A DNA stretch of 64,000 bases, taken from positions 62,001 through 126,000 of the forward strand of contig JABCPU010000155.1 in the NCBI GenBank assembly GCA_016800925.1. Direction: 5' to 3'. Within the stretch, counting starts at the first letter, position 1. Each line of letters starts with the position of its first letter. The notes under the pieces are model-generated. The model made no database searches and was not told the DNA's origin. It worked only from the letters and a program-made list of their open reading frames with translations. Made by a program: the position numbers and the translations under genes. The stretch is from Suillus spraguei (taxonomy: Eukaryota; Basidiomycota; Agaricomycetes; Boletales; Suillaceae). Positions 21,913 through 33,761 of this stretch are shown one piece after another.

Positions 21913-22297
21913 GGATTGGAGATGGGAGTCTCATCTTCCCACAAAATGGTGGTCACGTAGCAATCCAGTTCATTCCAAACATAACATCAAGACCACACAC
22001 GACCTCAAACTCAACATCAGTAGTGAGAGCATGGCAATGAATCACTTAGGCCATGGGGATTTCAGCAAGACCCGAACTTGAGCCTAAATGGCCAAGCCAA
22101 TGAGCAATCAAAGAAGATGAGAGAAGAATATGATTCAAGGTCGAAAGCAACAGACGCAGAAAGACGACCGATTTGAATGAGGTCCCAGTGGTAAAACACG
22201 ATATCATCCACTCCCTTATGGTGGCAGGAATAAATATACATGTCACATTAGAATAGTCGCACAGGGTGATAGGGTGATTGGAAGCAAATGGAAGCAC
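21913..22297 (-). pseudogene. Possible retropepsin-like relic of a retroelement
   Basis: Read from 22297 down, the frame gives NHILLSSSLIAHWLGHLGSS, a stop near 22046, then VEFEVVCGLDVMFGMNWIAT. The last block resembles the Ile-Gly-Met-Asp-Trp-Leu part near the end of retroviral-type aspartic proteases in Gypsy elements. The catalytic DSG is not evident. The identification is weak. Confidence 0.3.
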
Positions 22298-22550
22298 TTA
22301 TCTTACTAGGGATGTTCTAAGAAGTGGAAGCCTTAGAAGTAGAGCCCTGGTCTCCTTGAACAAAATGTCGTGGGGCTGCGCACACTGCTAGCAATGAGTG
22401 TGAGTGAGGTCGATAAGCATGACAAGAGATGAAACATCGGAAAATTCAAAAATTCAAAACTCCGCTATAAGCTACGTCACATATGCATCAAACAGATAGG
22501 AGATTTGAAACTTTTGATCCCCTCAACTCCCAACTGTGCCAATTGTGACT

Positions 22551-24168
22551 ATGCCCCTTCCATCCAAATGTAAAGAACTTCTGGATGTTGTAGATCAGGC
22601 TGAACTTTTGTTGGCCAAACTATAGTACCAGGATATCTTAGATAATTGGGATTTTGATAGTGATTTTGACTCTGACTCTGAGGACTCTGAGGACTCTGAG
22701 GACTCACTCTCAAGTACTTCATATGATGATGATGATGATGACACTTCTTTTAGCTCTCTATCCCCCTCCCCCTCCCCCATCTCCCCTATGACAGGGACTT
22801 CAGATTCTTCTGGTGATAGTTCTACCCCTTCTGATGACATCACTTTGCCTTATGACCACCTTCGAGACACCATCCATACTCTTCGTGATGAGGTTAAGAG
22901 GGTTCATGTATTCCAGAAGCCTGATAAGCCTCCTCCACGAGCACCTCAGCTTCACATGTTGGTTCATCATGGAAAACATTGCCCTCACTTGTTTCAGCAG
23001 AAGCTTCATGTTAACCCCAAGATCTTTGACGACATCCTTGATCATATCTCTGATCACCCTATCTTCCCAAACAAGTCCAACAATCCTCAGCTCCCTGTGT
23101 CTATCCGACTGGCTATTTTTGTAAATAGGGCAGGCCACTATGGCAATGCAATTACTCTTGAGGATGTTGCTCAATGGGCAGGTGTGAGTGTTGGCTCCAT
23201 AGTTAATTGCACTCATTGTGTGATGATTGCGGTGCTTGATGCCCATGATCAGTTTATCTGCTTTCCAGCAGGTAACTCTGAGGATGCTGACCTGGCTTGC
23301 AAATTTGCTGAGTCATGCACCTGTCCAGAGTGGAAAGGGGGCTTTCTAGCCATTGATGGCTCAACCATGGATCTTTTCACCAAACCTGGCTATTTTGGTG
23401 AGACATTTTATGATGGAAATCCAAGTATTCCCTTGGCTGTCAGGTATTTTTATTTTATTTTTATTTTCATGTGCAAAATTTTATTTAATTCTAGGCAGTC
23501 ATTTTGCCCCATAACCTTCTCATTGTGGATTTTTCTCTGGGTCATCCAGGGAGTGTCCATGATGCATTTGCTTTTTGGTCTACTTGTCTTCATGAGGAGC
23601 ATGCTGACCTTCTGCCTGATGGTCATTGGGTTTTGGCTGATAGTGCATATCCATTGGAGCCATGGTGCATTGTCCCTTTCAAGGAGCCTTGCAATGGGAG
23701 GTTGACAAAGGACCAGAAGACATTTAATTATCACCTCTCTAAGATTTTTTATTTATTCATTTAGTTATCAATGAATTAAATGTTTTTTAGATCTGTGTTC
23801 ATGTTGAACACACATTTTCTGTTTTAAAGGGATGGTTGCAGTCCCTTTGAGAGCTCAGGTTCAGGATCCAGGCTGAGAAAGACCTTGATTTTGCTGTGCA
23901 GTGGATCAAGTGCTGTATCATCCTGCACAATATGATCATTCACTTTGAAATTGAGTGTCACAAGAAGGATGGAACTCATAAGAGTTCTCTAAAGTGGGCT
24001 TGTAAAGAAGGGAAGGATTTTTTTGACCAAGAGATTGAGGGTCCAGATGATAAAGAGGTGGTTGGTGACAGGACTTATGAGGGCACTCCAGGTCAAGCTG
24101 CTCATGCAAGGCTGATGAATATGCTCTTTGACAGTCCTCACTCAGATGCACAACATAGGGAAGGATAA
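22551..24168 (+). pseudogene. PIF/Harbinger-type DDE transposase (inactivated)
   Basis: It begins at ATG 22551 and meets TAG at 22623-22625 after 24 codons. The frame continues through an acidic Asp/Ser tract to QLPVSIRLAIFVNRAGHYG and EDVAQWAGVSVGSIVNCTH, a helix-turn-helix-like part. The DDE core follows: FLAIDGSTMDLF (first Asp), then after an AT-rich intron (about 23443-23494) LIVDFSLGHPGSVHDAFAF (second Asp) and LPDGHWVLADSAYPL. After a second intron the block VHVEHTFSVLKGWLQSL carries the region of the Glu, but is cut by TGA at 23848-23850 (CGA to TGA), followed by ELRFRIQ. IKCCIILHNMIIHFE and an acidic tail end it. The frame across the first intron does not join cleanly. This is the DDE_Tnp_4 style of fungal transposase. 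Confidence 0.85.
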
Positions 24169-24514
24169 TTATTGATTGAACATGTACTACTACCAAAGCA
24201 CCTGTACAACAAATGTATGTAGCTATGTGTCATATACCATGCTTCTGATCCCAGATCTGATCATATCCAATCAGATCTGATCGATTCTATTTCCGTCCAG
24301 TCCACAGATCCTGTCCGGATCGCCCATCCGAATGTGCCCACTTCTCGCACTCTAACTCCCTTGTGGATATCTGCATCTATCTCCTTTCATAATTCCTCCT
24401 GTTTCTGGTATCCCGGCTGTGTATATTTCCGTCCTGTGTCACTGATCCATTACCTGTGTTTCATGTCCGATTCATGCTTACTGATCTGCTGTGCATTAAC
24501 TAATAGACTTCCAT
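24169..24514. other. No gene; pyrimidine-rich, with AGATCTGATC repeats
   Basis: Downstream of the transposase are short repeats of 'agatctgatc' (24250-24285), then a C/T-rich stretch up to the LTR-like element. No ORF is supported. Confidence 0.4.
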
Positions 24515-25478
24515 TGCAAAGATACAACCTAGCCTGGGCTGTAGATAAACCACTGCCTAAACTAGTATGTGAGTCTTGCACTCCGTCTAGTCTGCTTCAC
24601 TTGTAAGAACAAGAGCATTCGACCCTAAAGGGGGATGCCTATTAGTATGGTCAAGTTCGAGTCTAACTTATGTGTGAAACAAGCGTCATGGTCAGCGGTA
24701 AGTTGCCACAATCAGCGATGATACCGCCGGAACTAGCGTGGTGTGTAGCGGTGCTTCCGTGGTTGAGATAAGGTCAGTAACAGTTGCGTCAAGCGAGCGA
24801 TGTCGGGCGGTGGTCTCAGCGGTAGTGGTAAGGTTGCGAGTGGTGCAAAGAAACAGTAAAGAAGTCCACAGTACTTTCAGCAGTAAAGTAGCAGTGTGTG
24901 AGAAGTTCAGTCAAAGTAACAGTCAAAAGTCCAGCGGTATGCCAGCGGTAACAGAGAATGAGCATGATAGATTAATGAGCAACAAGGAAACTTTAAAGAC
25001 TATGTCCACTACTGGGTAGATCCAGAGCTAGACAATAATCCTGACCTATAGTACATGCAATGGTGTAAAATCAGGTACTTCTATTGTGCGGGGTACATGG
25101 TGCTTATATCCTAAATTGTATGTACTTGGAATACTCTAGGCGAGATCAGTAGTGCTGGAGTGTAGTAACCGCCGTAAGTAAACATAGCGTGAGGCGCTGC
25201 GGCACGAGGCAATATGTAATAAGGCTTGCTGTGGAATCAGTGATAACGAACAGAAAAAAAATGACACACCAAATGGAGTTATGCAGACGTGGCAAGGACA
25301 TGGAAGGACATTGGTACGTGGAATGTGGTGCAGCAGTCAGTATGGTGTGCGGTAAGCGTGGGATGCCGCTGGTACTGCTAAAGGGGTAAGACGGCCATGG
25401 ACAAGTGGTAACTCCTGTAGACATGAGACGAGTGTCAAAAGATGGGGTTTTAAACCCAGCGCCAATATGTTCATTACA
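24515..25478 (-). mobile_element. LTR-like element (~964 bp), minus orientation
   Basis: It begins TGCAAAGATACAACC and ends AATATGTTCATTACA, the reverse complement of the element at 14924. The full length is present. The flanks do not show an exact duplication. Confidence 0.7.
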
Positions 25479-25900
25479 CCGTTATACATCATACATAGCC
25501 CTTGGTCCCGGACTCATTGATTATCCATACTAGATACTTACAGTATATAAACCACTTGTAGATCTCTGTAGAACCTTAGTTTGAATATCATCTTAGATTC
25601 TGTTCATTCTGCTTCCTCCGGACTTGAGTCACTTTCCGCTCTAAGTCATCTTCCGAGACTTGGGATTGATTCCTTTAGTCTATATCTCCGACTCTATCTT
25701 TGGATAGTCTACCTCTGTTAGTTTCTAGTTAGGAACTTGTTCCAAAGCTAGTCTTAATCCTCGTTCCATCCATACGCTCCAGATAACCTTCAGATGTATC
25801 ATATCCAATACCTTTGGACGTCCAGATCCGCACATATTACAGTGAACTATCTCCGTATTATATGAGTGAATGGATGTGCATAATATCCTGTATGATATGG
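25479..25900. other. Possible LTR fragment with TATA box, no ORF
   Basis: 'cagtatataaaccacttgta' at about 25545 looks like a core promoter, and C/T-rich sequence follows. A related block in reverse orientation ('caagtttatatactgta') is at about 32455, so this may be part of another LTR family. Confidence 0.35.
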
Positions 25901-25904
25901 GCCA

Positions 25905-26280
25905 GCGGACCATGGGCCCATGGTAGAAATATCCTCGTTGATGACGGATGGGCCGGGAGGAATATTATTCCCAATGACGGCGGGTGGGCCTATGCAAGGA
26001 ATATGTAGAGTAGATGAGTGGGCCAATGTACATAAATATCCGGTAGACAGATGGGCCAAGGTAGTTGGATATCATGTAGATGGGTGTATCAAGGTAGATG
26101 TGTGTCAAATAGGCAGGTATGTGAAGGGTACTTGTTATCACATACACGGGTGGGCCCAGACACATATTAAATTAGATGGGTATTAGACGGGTGGGCCGAG
26201 AGTGTTGTATAAATATTTATTAGATGGGTGGGCCAAGGGGGGTATAAAAGATAGACGGGTGGGCCCATGTGTATGATAAT
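25905..26280. repeat. Degenerate minisatellite (GATGGGTGGGCC-like)
   Basis: About ten imperfect repeats of a G-rich motif such as 'gatgggtgggccaagg' or 'gacgggtgggcc', spaced irregularly by AT-rich text. Open frames across it are low-complexity artefacts. Confidence 0.6.
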
Positions 26281-26356
26281 TGTAGACATGACAGAGCTGA
26301 GGGAGTTGCATATCATCTGAATCAGAGGAGGTAATAAATCACAGTTACTGAATTCC

Positions 26357-26775
26357 CAGAGCAGCAGGTGCTCTCTTGACATGGCCTTTTATGGCACGTA
26401 GGTTGTCTTGTAGAATGTGGAAAGCGGGGTGCAAGGCTTGTGTTGCCCTACAAGACACCCAGTTCCAAGTTCCGAGACCTGGGTCTTGACACATAATTCA
26501 GTCAATACGAGACACCCAGTTCTGACCCCTGAAATTCAAGTGAAGCATACCAAGTTCTGGGAGCAGCAAGTGCTCTCTTGAAATGGCCTTTATGGCGCTT
26601 AGGTTGTCTTGTAGAATGTGGAAAGTGGGGTGCGAGGCTTGTGTTGCCCTACAAGACATCCAGTTCTGACCCCCAAAAATCAGATGAAGCATACCAAGTT
26701 TTGAGTTCTGAGACCCGGGTCTCCGCTTGACATGGCCTTTTATGGCACTTATGTTGTCTTGTAGAATGTGGACAC
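26357..26775. repeat. Three imperfect tandem repeats (150-200 bp unit)
   Basis: 'tgacatggccttttatggca' recurs three times (26377, 26578 in variant form, 26728), each followed by 'gttgtcttgtagaatgtgg'. The first two copies share a further 60 bp including 'gaggcttgtgttgccctaca'. Confidence 0.7.
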
Positions 26776-26987
26776 CAGTGAAACGAAGAAACTAGTGCTG
26801 GCCTAAGTATAAGCGCAGCGTTAATCCTACTAAAGGCGCGAGTGAGATGTTCGACCCAAGAGGACTGCAAATAGAAGCAATTCCTTCTAAGTTAGTGCAA
26901 AGGAAACAATGAAGTACTAATATGGCAACGAGGATTCCAATTTCCGAGGTTAGTGGTGGTAGTGGTATATCGGCGGTACTAGCGCGG

Positions 26988-27953
26988 TGTAAAGATACAT
27001 CCTAGCTTGGGCTGTAGATAAACCACTGCCTAAACTAGTATGTTAGTCTTGCGCGCTGTCTAGTCTGCTTCACTTGTAAGAACAAGAGCGTTCGACCCTA
27101 AAGGGGGATGCCTATTTAGTATGGTCAAGTTCAAGTCTAACTTATTTGCGAAACAAGCATCCAAGTCAGCGGTAAGTGGCCATGGTCAGCGATGATACCG
27201 CCGGAACTAGCGTCATGTGTAGTGGTGCTACCGTCATTGAGATAAAGTCAGTAACAGTTGCGTCTAGTGAGTGATGTCGAGCGGTGGTCTCAGCGGTAGT
27301 GGTAAGGTTGCAAGCAGTGCAAAGAAACAATAAAGAAGTCCGCGGTACTTTCAGTGGTAAAGTAGCGGAGTGTGAGAAGTTCAGTCAAAAGTAACAATCA
27401 AAAGTCCAGCGGTATGCCGGCGGTAATGGAGAACGAGCATGATGTATTAACGAGCGATAAGGGAACTTTAAAGACTATGTCCACTACTGGGTTGATCCAG
27501 AGCTAGACAATAATCCTGACCTATAGTACGTGGAATGGTGTAAAATCAGGTACTGTATTGTGCGGGGTACGCGGTGCTTATATCCTAATTCGTATGTACT
27601 CGGAATACTCTAGGCAAGATCAGTAGTGCTGGAGTGTAGTAACCGCCGTAAGTATACATAGTGCGAGGCGCTGCGGCACGAGGCAACATGTAATAAGGCT
27701 TGCCGTGGAATCAGTGATAATGAACAGGAAACAAACTACGCACCAAATGGAGCTATGCGGATGCAGCAAGGACATGGAAGGACATTGGTTTGTGGAACGA
27801 GGTGCGGCAGTCGGTATGGTGTGTGGTAAGCATGGGATGCTGCTGGTACTGCTAAACGGGGTAAGACAGCCATGGACAAGTGTTATCTCCTGTAGATGTG
27901 AGATGAGTGTCAAAATATGGGGTTTTAAGCCCAGCGCCAATATGTTCGTTACA
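26988..27953 (-). mobile_element. LTR-like element (~966 bp), minus orientation
   Basis: It begins TGTAAAGATACATCC and ends CCAATATGTTCGTTACA, a full-length copy of the 14924 family in reverse. It abuts an oppositely oriented partial copy directly at 27953/27954. Confidence 0.75.
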
Positions 27954-28762
27954 CCGCACACCGACTACCACACCACATTCCACATACCAATGTCCTCCCA
28001 TGTCCTTGCCGCGTCTGCATAGCTCCATTTGGTGCATCATTTGTTTTATGTTTGTTATCACTGATTCCATGGCAAGTCTTATTACATGTTGCCTCATGCC
28101 GCAGTGCCTCGCACTATGTTTACATATGGCAGTTACAACACTCCAGTGCTACTGATCTTGCCTAGAGTATTCCGGATACATACGATTTAGGATATAAGCA
28201 CTGCGTACCCTGCACGATACAGCACCTGATTTTACATCATTGCACATACTATAGGTCAGGATTATTGTCTAGCTCTGGATCTACCCAGTTGTGGACTTAG
28301 TCATTAAAGTTTTCTTATCGCTCATTCTCCGTTACCGCTGGCATACTGCTGGACTTTTGATTGTTATTCTGATTGAACTTCTCACACACCGCTACTTTAC
28401 TGCTGAAAGTACCACGGCCTTTCTCCTTTCTTTACTGTTTCTTTGCACCACTCGCAACCTTACCGCTACCGCTGATACCATCGCTCGACGCAACTGTTTC
28501 TGACTATATCTCGACCATGGTAGTACCGCTACTTACGATGCTAGTTCCAGCGGCATCATCACTGACCGTGGCAACTTACTGCTGACCACAATGCTTCATT
28601 CGCACATAAGTTTGACTTGAACTTGACCATACTAATAGGCATCCCCCTTTAGGGTCGAACACTCTTGTTTTCACAAGTGAAGCAGACTAGACAGAGCACA
28701 AGACTCACATACTAACTTAGGAGGTAGTTTATCTACAGCTCAGGTTAGGTTGTATCTTTACA
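27954..28762 (+). mobile_element. LTR-like element, 5'-truncated, plus orientation
   Basis: It runs from 'cgcacaccgactacc' (about 150 bp into the family sequence) to GTTGTATCTTTACA at 28762. It meets the Gypsy post-pol ORF exactly at its TTACA end. Confidence 0.7.
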
Positions 28763-28764
28763 AC

Positions 28765-29996
28765 TCACTGCTGTTCTTCTGCGGCAGCTGCTTGATCGTA
28801 AGCTGCTTCTAACTTTCGCAACTCTGGGTAGTACCCATGATCTCCAGGTTTCTTGCGCAGTATGGTGTGCCCATTGAGCATGTGGCAGAAATCCGTAAGG
28901 TGTCCAGGCACAAACTTCCCGCAGATGCGACAAAAGTATTGAGCACAATGGCGCTGCTTATGTCCATAGACTGAACATATGCGGCAGATGACGTTGGCAT
29001 GGTGGGTTTGAGTCATCTCAGTCGCTTTCATCTGTGCGACATCAACTGAGTGTTGTGTGTCTGTGCAATTGGAAAGGGGGAGCAATGAGGGTGTGCGACT
29101 TCGGCTGGTGCAAGTCTGATGGATAGTATGGTGTTTGCAGCATTGCGCTTTTTAATGTGAGAGCGCTTCAGGGAGCGGGTGAGTTTGTGATGGACGGGTT
29201 TCGGTGACATGCGAGAGGTGTTTGGCGTGGGGAGATCTACCTGAGGTTCAGGTATGGGAAGTGGTTTGGGGGAAATGCGAGTTGGTTCATCAAGGACTAG
29301 GTTGGGGATGTCGTTGTGATGGGTGAAAGTCTCGAGCATCTCAGTCTCGAGATGCGAGGGGAAGGTGGCATCAATGACCGCTTGGTCAGTTGTGCCTATG
29401 ATGGCTGCAGATAAAACTTCGTTGAATGAGGCAGAGGCGGGGGGTTCATAGTGCGGATAAATGGGGTAGTTGTCATAGTTGTTTAGCAGCTCTGTAGAGG
29501 CGGGGGAAGGGGGCAGGGATGGAATGAATGCCACAGGTTGGCAATGGATGATGACAGGTTCGACAGTGATGATGTCACCACCTAAGGTGTGAGGATGATC
29601 GATGACACTGAGGTCATCGGGTGGCATGTTAAATGCACGCTCAGCATCAAGTTTCAGAATGACGTCTGAGAAGTTCTTGGTACTGATAAGGTGAATGGTC
29701 GCCTTTTCAATGGTGCCTTGTATGTAGCGCATAGCAAGGGCGTTGTCGGCGATGGTGCCAAGGGTAACAAGGAGTTTGGCAGTCCTCAAGATGAGGATCA
29801 GTTCCTTGAGCACAACGTCGTTGGTGCGCGAGACGTAGGAGTCAAGGAGCATAGCATATTGTGGGTCAAGGATGATGGCTTTCCACATGGACTGGATCTG
29901 TTCTGGGGTTTCCGGGAGGGTGAAGGGCGAGGAGTATGCAAGGCTGAAGGCGCTGGAGAGGGAGGAGTCAGAGGAGGATGAAGACGATTGAGACAT
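28765..29996 (-). pseudogene. Gypsy post-pol ORF with C-terminal zinc knuckles (copy 1)
   Basis: It starts at ATG 29996, only 43 nt after the stop of the chromodomain ORF. There is a Ser-rich N-terminus, a helical region (YVSRTNDVVLKELILILRTA, 29790-29850), a Pro-rich low-complexity middle, then, after a frame shift near 29050, a cysteine knuckle pair CRICSVYGHKQRHC and CRICGKFVPGHLTDFC (28890-28995). It ends against an LTR-like element at 28762. The knuckle would suit nucleic-acid binding. The position after pol is unusual for a gag-like protein and is repeated at 38049. The total would be about 400 residues. Confidence 0.65.
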
Positions 29997-30039
29997 GCTG
30001 GCTGTGGTGTGTGGTGGAAGGTGGTCAAGGGGCGATGAG

Positions 30040-30550
30040 TCATTTGGCCAGCTTCAAGCATCTTTTATAGTCCTCCAGGATCTCCGCTGCGGATCCTAAA
30101 TCTTTCTCCAAGATCCAGGTGTGCTCCGAATCAGGGTATCCTACCCAGGTGACTAGGTAGTGGCAGCACTTGCCGACTCCAGTGTGTTGGAGGATCGCCT
30201 CAATTTCTTAGTGTTCTTCCCCATTGATGATGTCAGGTGGGGGTTCGGTGTAGTTCAGTCCATGTATCTCTGTCTCCTGATAGGACAATAGCTCAGAGGC
30301 ATGGAATGTGGAGTCAACTCTCTAAGAGGTGGGGAGCTTGAGCTTGAACGTGATGGGGGAGAGGACTTCGAGAATTTCGAAAGGGCCATAGCGTTTTGGG
30401 GTGAGCTTCTTTGAGGGAAGCTTCATGATTAGGTTGGCTGCACTTAGCCAAACCTTATCGTGGATCTTCCATGGGGTGTACTTCTTCCCATGGGTTCTGT
30501 CCGACATCCATTGCTGTGCAAGGGCATGGCAGGCGAGGGCTTCTTCACGG
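30040..30550 (-). pseudogene. Gypsy pol C-terminus: integrase tail and chromodomain (copy 1)
   Basis: Reading down from about 30550, the end of integrase carries WKIHDKVWLSAANL and RYGPFEILEVLSPITFKLKL, the GPY/F-type module. After a TAG (expected Trp) come STFHASELLS, GLNYTEPPPDII, a TAA, and a chromodomain EIEAILQHTGVGKCCHYLVT then WVGYPDSEHTWILEKDLGSA, ending YKRCLKLAK at 30040. The aromatic residues expected of a histone-tail reader are largely present. Chromoviruses use this domain to direct integration to heterochromatin. The upstream pol is missing: at 30551 other sequence begins (TGTGACGAAC). Confidence 0.75.
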
Positions 30551-31317
30551 TGTGACGAACAAACTCACACTGAGCTTGAAATGGCACATTTTCGTATAGG
30601 TGTCACACAGCTATCATCATCCTTACCCTTCAGCTTCACTGTCCTACTTTACCATGTGTTTACCCCTATCTAACGGTATTGTTCCGCACTCTGGAAGCCT
30701 CGTTGCAGCTTAACGGCTGTACTGTGGCAACTTTCCCGCGAAGCAGTGATCTTCGGCAATCTCCATGAACCCATTAGGCATCCACAAGCAAGATTCACCG
30801 TCCATCCTATGTCCATCCAGTCTCGCCGGTACGTGATGTTTTGTAAACTGTAGTGCAGTCTTATTACATGTCTGCTGCGTGTTAATCCTATCCCTTCCGT
30901 TTCTGTAGCTATTCTTTTCATATAAAATTCCTAGGTACCCGTACTCTTTCCACACTTCCCTCCTATAGTACACACGGTACTTAGGAATAGTCACCACTAC
31001 TGTCACTATGAAATAAAGTCCTTTACTGAAGTCACTGTTTCCTTAAGAATTGCTTTACCACTGCACGCACCACCGCTCGTTACCACTTTCCCGCACTTCA
31101 CTGCTAGCGCTACTGCTTTCTCACGCTTCATTGCTACACTACCGCTTGTTTTACTGCAGAAGTTCCCACGCTTACCGCACTTTTACCGCTCGTACTACCG
31201 CAGTTTTACCGTTCATGCTATCGCTTGTCTACTGCATTCCCAAGCTTACCGCTAGTTTTACCGCTAGCATCTCACTACCTCTGACGGCATTCTCGCACCA
31301 CAGGTTGGGCAATATCT
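30551..31317. other. No gene; possible LTR remnant
   Basis: The stretch starts TGTGACGAAC right at the end of the pol fragment and becomes rich in 'accgct' and 'cttaccgc' motifs at 31050-31270, as in the LTR-like family. I see no ORF of note and no matching end. Confidence 0.35.
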
Positions 31318-31440
31318 GTTACGACCATGCAAAACCGGAGATTAGTAAGAAGTCCTGGTCTTACATGGGGTTGTACCGGAGGGTTGTAAAGTCAAAGGGG
31401 CTTGGCCTCAGCTCGTACGCTGTGCCCCTTACCCGAGTAT
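31318..31440 (+). repeat. Repeat block shared with 40045-40190 (inverted)
   Basis: A stretch beginning TGTTACGACCATGCAAAACC matches 40045-40190 in reverse complement over about 120 bp. It may be an LTR end. Confidence 0.6.
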
Positions 31441-31767
31441 GTGTCCTTAATTTTGGATGAAGTCCAAGGGAGAGTTCTGGTGAAGTCCGAATGGAGGGTC
31501 CGGACAAACTCTAAGGCAGGATAGCTCGACAGAGCTCCGATGGACTTCCGGATGAGCACGGGAATGTGCCGGAACTATTTCCGGAAGGTAGGGAGTAATG
31601 GTAACACTACTGGAACAAGCTCCAAGTAGAACGGATGAAGGATGGACCACTGGACAAAGTCCAGGGCAGGATAGGAGCAGAGCTCCGGAGGGAAAGATGA
31701 TCCATAGATGTCAGAGGATAGGATAGGATGGATCCAGAGGACTAGGGGTCCGAAGGTCTGGAGCTCG

Positions 31768-32079
31768 GAGGAGCGGAGGAGCAGAGGAGCGGAGGAGCAG
31801 AGGAGCGGAGGAGCAGAGGAGCAGAGGAGCAGAGGAGCAGAGGAGCAGAGGAGCAGAGGAGCAGAGGAGCAGAGGAGCAGAGGAGCAGAGGAGCAGAGGA
31901 GCAGAGGAGCAGAGGAGCAGAGGAGCAGAGGAGCAGAGGAGCAGAGGAGCAGAGGAGCAGAGGAGCAGAGGAGCAGAGGAGCAGAGGAGCAGAGCAGCAG
32001 AGCAGCAGAGGAGCAGAGGAGCAGAGGAGCAGAGGAGCAGAGGAGCAGAGGAGCAGAGGAGCAGAGGAGCGGAGGAGCA
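31768..32079. repeat. Octanucleotide tandem array (GAGGAGCA)n
   Basis: About 39 units of an 8-bp repeat. Because 8 is not a multiple of 3, all three frames of one strand read the same eight-residue cycle (RSRGAEEQ), and the other strand reads SSAPLLLC. The long ORFs on both strands are artefacts. Confidence 0.95.
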
Positions 32080-32889
32080 TAGCTCTGTGGATCTTAGAGG
32101 AAGTGTTGGCTACTAGAGAGGAGTAGGTCTGGATATGGTGTAGAGATAGTATAGACTACTCCGGACAAGGTCCGGAATAGAAACAGACAGTATAAGACTA
32201 CCAAAGGTAGAGTTGGAGGTGAAACAGATGATAGACGGAGATGGACGAAGTCTGAAAAGATTATAGGACATAGGATCAAAGCTCCGGCCTAGGGAGTGAT
32301 CCCATAGGCCTGAGTCAGAAGCTTACAAGGGCCGGAGCCCAAGTGCAAGAACGGAGACGGAGTTATATAGACATGATAACAGGATACAGAGTAATCAAAG
32401 GAATATACAGAAGTAGGAACAAAGAATCAGACTAAGGTCTGCAGGAGTTGTACTACAAGTTTATATACTGTAGGAGCATGCCGGAGGGTAAGTACAGATA
32501 GTCTGAGGCTATGTCTGAAGCATACGGAAACACATTAGTAAGTACAGCGGGACATAAGGCTATGAACTCGGAGATGAAGCTCATATGAAATACTTATCAA
32601 GATGGAGGCAGAGATCACTGAGAACCGGAAGCACAGAGATATCCAGAAGCCGGAGACACAGGTATATTCTAAAAGGGGTAATGCGCAGGTGCACGGGAAT
32701 AGTTCGGATATGAACTTGGATCGGATATGGACACAGATCGGATATGGACACAGATGGATATGGATTGGTGTGGATTGGTGGATTGGATATGTGAACTGGA
32801 TTGGATGGGTGGATCAGATATGTGTAGGTTGGGTGTCTGGATGTCCATGGATTGGATTTGATCTAGACCTGAATGTACGGTATATGACA
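32080..32889. other. No gene; purine-rich with GGATATGGACACAGAT repeats
   Basis: Short direct repeats of 'cggatatggacacagat' lie at 32720-32760, followed by 'ggattggtgtggattggtgg'. No supported coding region. Confidence 0.4.
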
Positions 32890-33033
32890 ATATCAAACTA
32901 TACTAACTTAGCATTCCCTTTAGGGTCGAACGTTCTTGCCTTCGCAAGTGAAGCAGACTAGGTAGAGCGCAAGACTCGCATACTAGCTTAGGCCATGGTT
33001 TATCTACAGCCCAGGCTAGATTGTATCTTTACA
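32890..33033 (+). mobile_element. LTR-like element, last ~145 bp
   Basis: It matches the 3' end of the 14924 family ('ccctttagggtcgaacg' to TTGTATCTTTACA). It directly abuts the integrase fragment. Confidence 0.65.
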
Positions 33034-33761
33034 ACAGATCTTCTGGAGCATCTGCATGCGATCTTTGGTGGCAGGAAGGGTAGAGTCGGGCAAGGCATAG
33101 GGTATGCCGCGCGGTTCATAGCCCATCATGAGATAGAAGGGCGACACATTTCTGGCAGAGTGTTTTCGGGAGTTGTGGATGAACTCCACCATCAGAAGAT
33201 GTTTGGCCCAGTCTGTGGGCGTTGTTCTGCAGTAGATGCGCAGATACATTTCAAGTTCTTGGTTCATTCCCTCTTTTTGGCCATCAGTCTGAGGGTGGTA
33301 GGCCATAGAGAGCGCAACTTGGTAATCCAGAAGTCATCCTAGCTTGCAAGCTAGCTTTGAGGCAAATTGAGGGCCTCGGTCCGAGATGATCTTGTCGTAT
33401 AGCCTGAACATCAAGAAGACTTTCTTGAAGAAAAGGTGGGCTACACCCTCCACGGTTATCATTTTCTTGCAAGGAGTAAGAATTACCCCCTTCGTAAGAC
33501 CATGGTCTACCACGACCATGACAGAATCAAAGCCGTCTGAGGTAGGAAGGTCAGTGATGAGGTTAACAGAGATTTGAGAGAATGGGTGGAGAGAGGTCAA
33601 GGGATTGGGGATTGGGGTGGAGTCACAGGGTGCGTGTCCACCTTCATTTGCTGGCATAACGCACAGCCATTGACATAGCATCGGATAAAAGCGCCCATTC
33701 TGGGCCACCAATATCCTTTCTTTACACTCCATTTGGTGGTTGCACACCTGGGGTGACCCGC
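33034..33761 (-). pseudogene. Gypsy integrase fragment
   Basis: From 33761 down are the HHCC zinc finger ([20 protein letters not shown], then [12 protein letters not shown]) and the integrase core: [27 protein letters not shown] (first Asp) and [10 protein letters not shown] (second Asp). After a frame shift near 33310 it continues AYHPQTDGQKEGMNQELE with the catalytic Glu region, then FIHNSRKHSARNVSPFYLMM. Both ends are cut exactly by LTR-like ends (33033 and 33762). It belongs to the same Gypsy lineage as 37139-38036 (compare MMGYEPRGIPYALPDS with MMGYEPHAIPHLIPDS). Confidence 0.8.

Noticed and set aside
26353..26775. CRISPR-like or gene-like repeats
   Set aside because: Only three imperfect units of 150-200 bp; a plain tandem repeat in a eukaryotic context.
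28762..28765. Exact target-site duplications for the TGTAAC...TTACA elements
   Set aside because: The five bases on the two sides did not match at any full-length copy, so none is reported.
31708..32082. Overlapping ORFs of 124 and 112 codons on both strands
   Set aside because: They are translations of the 8-bp tandem repeat, with the same eight-residue cycle in every frame.
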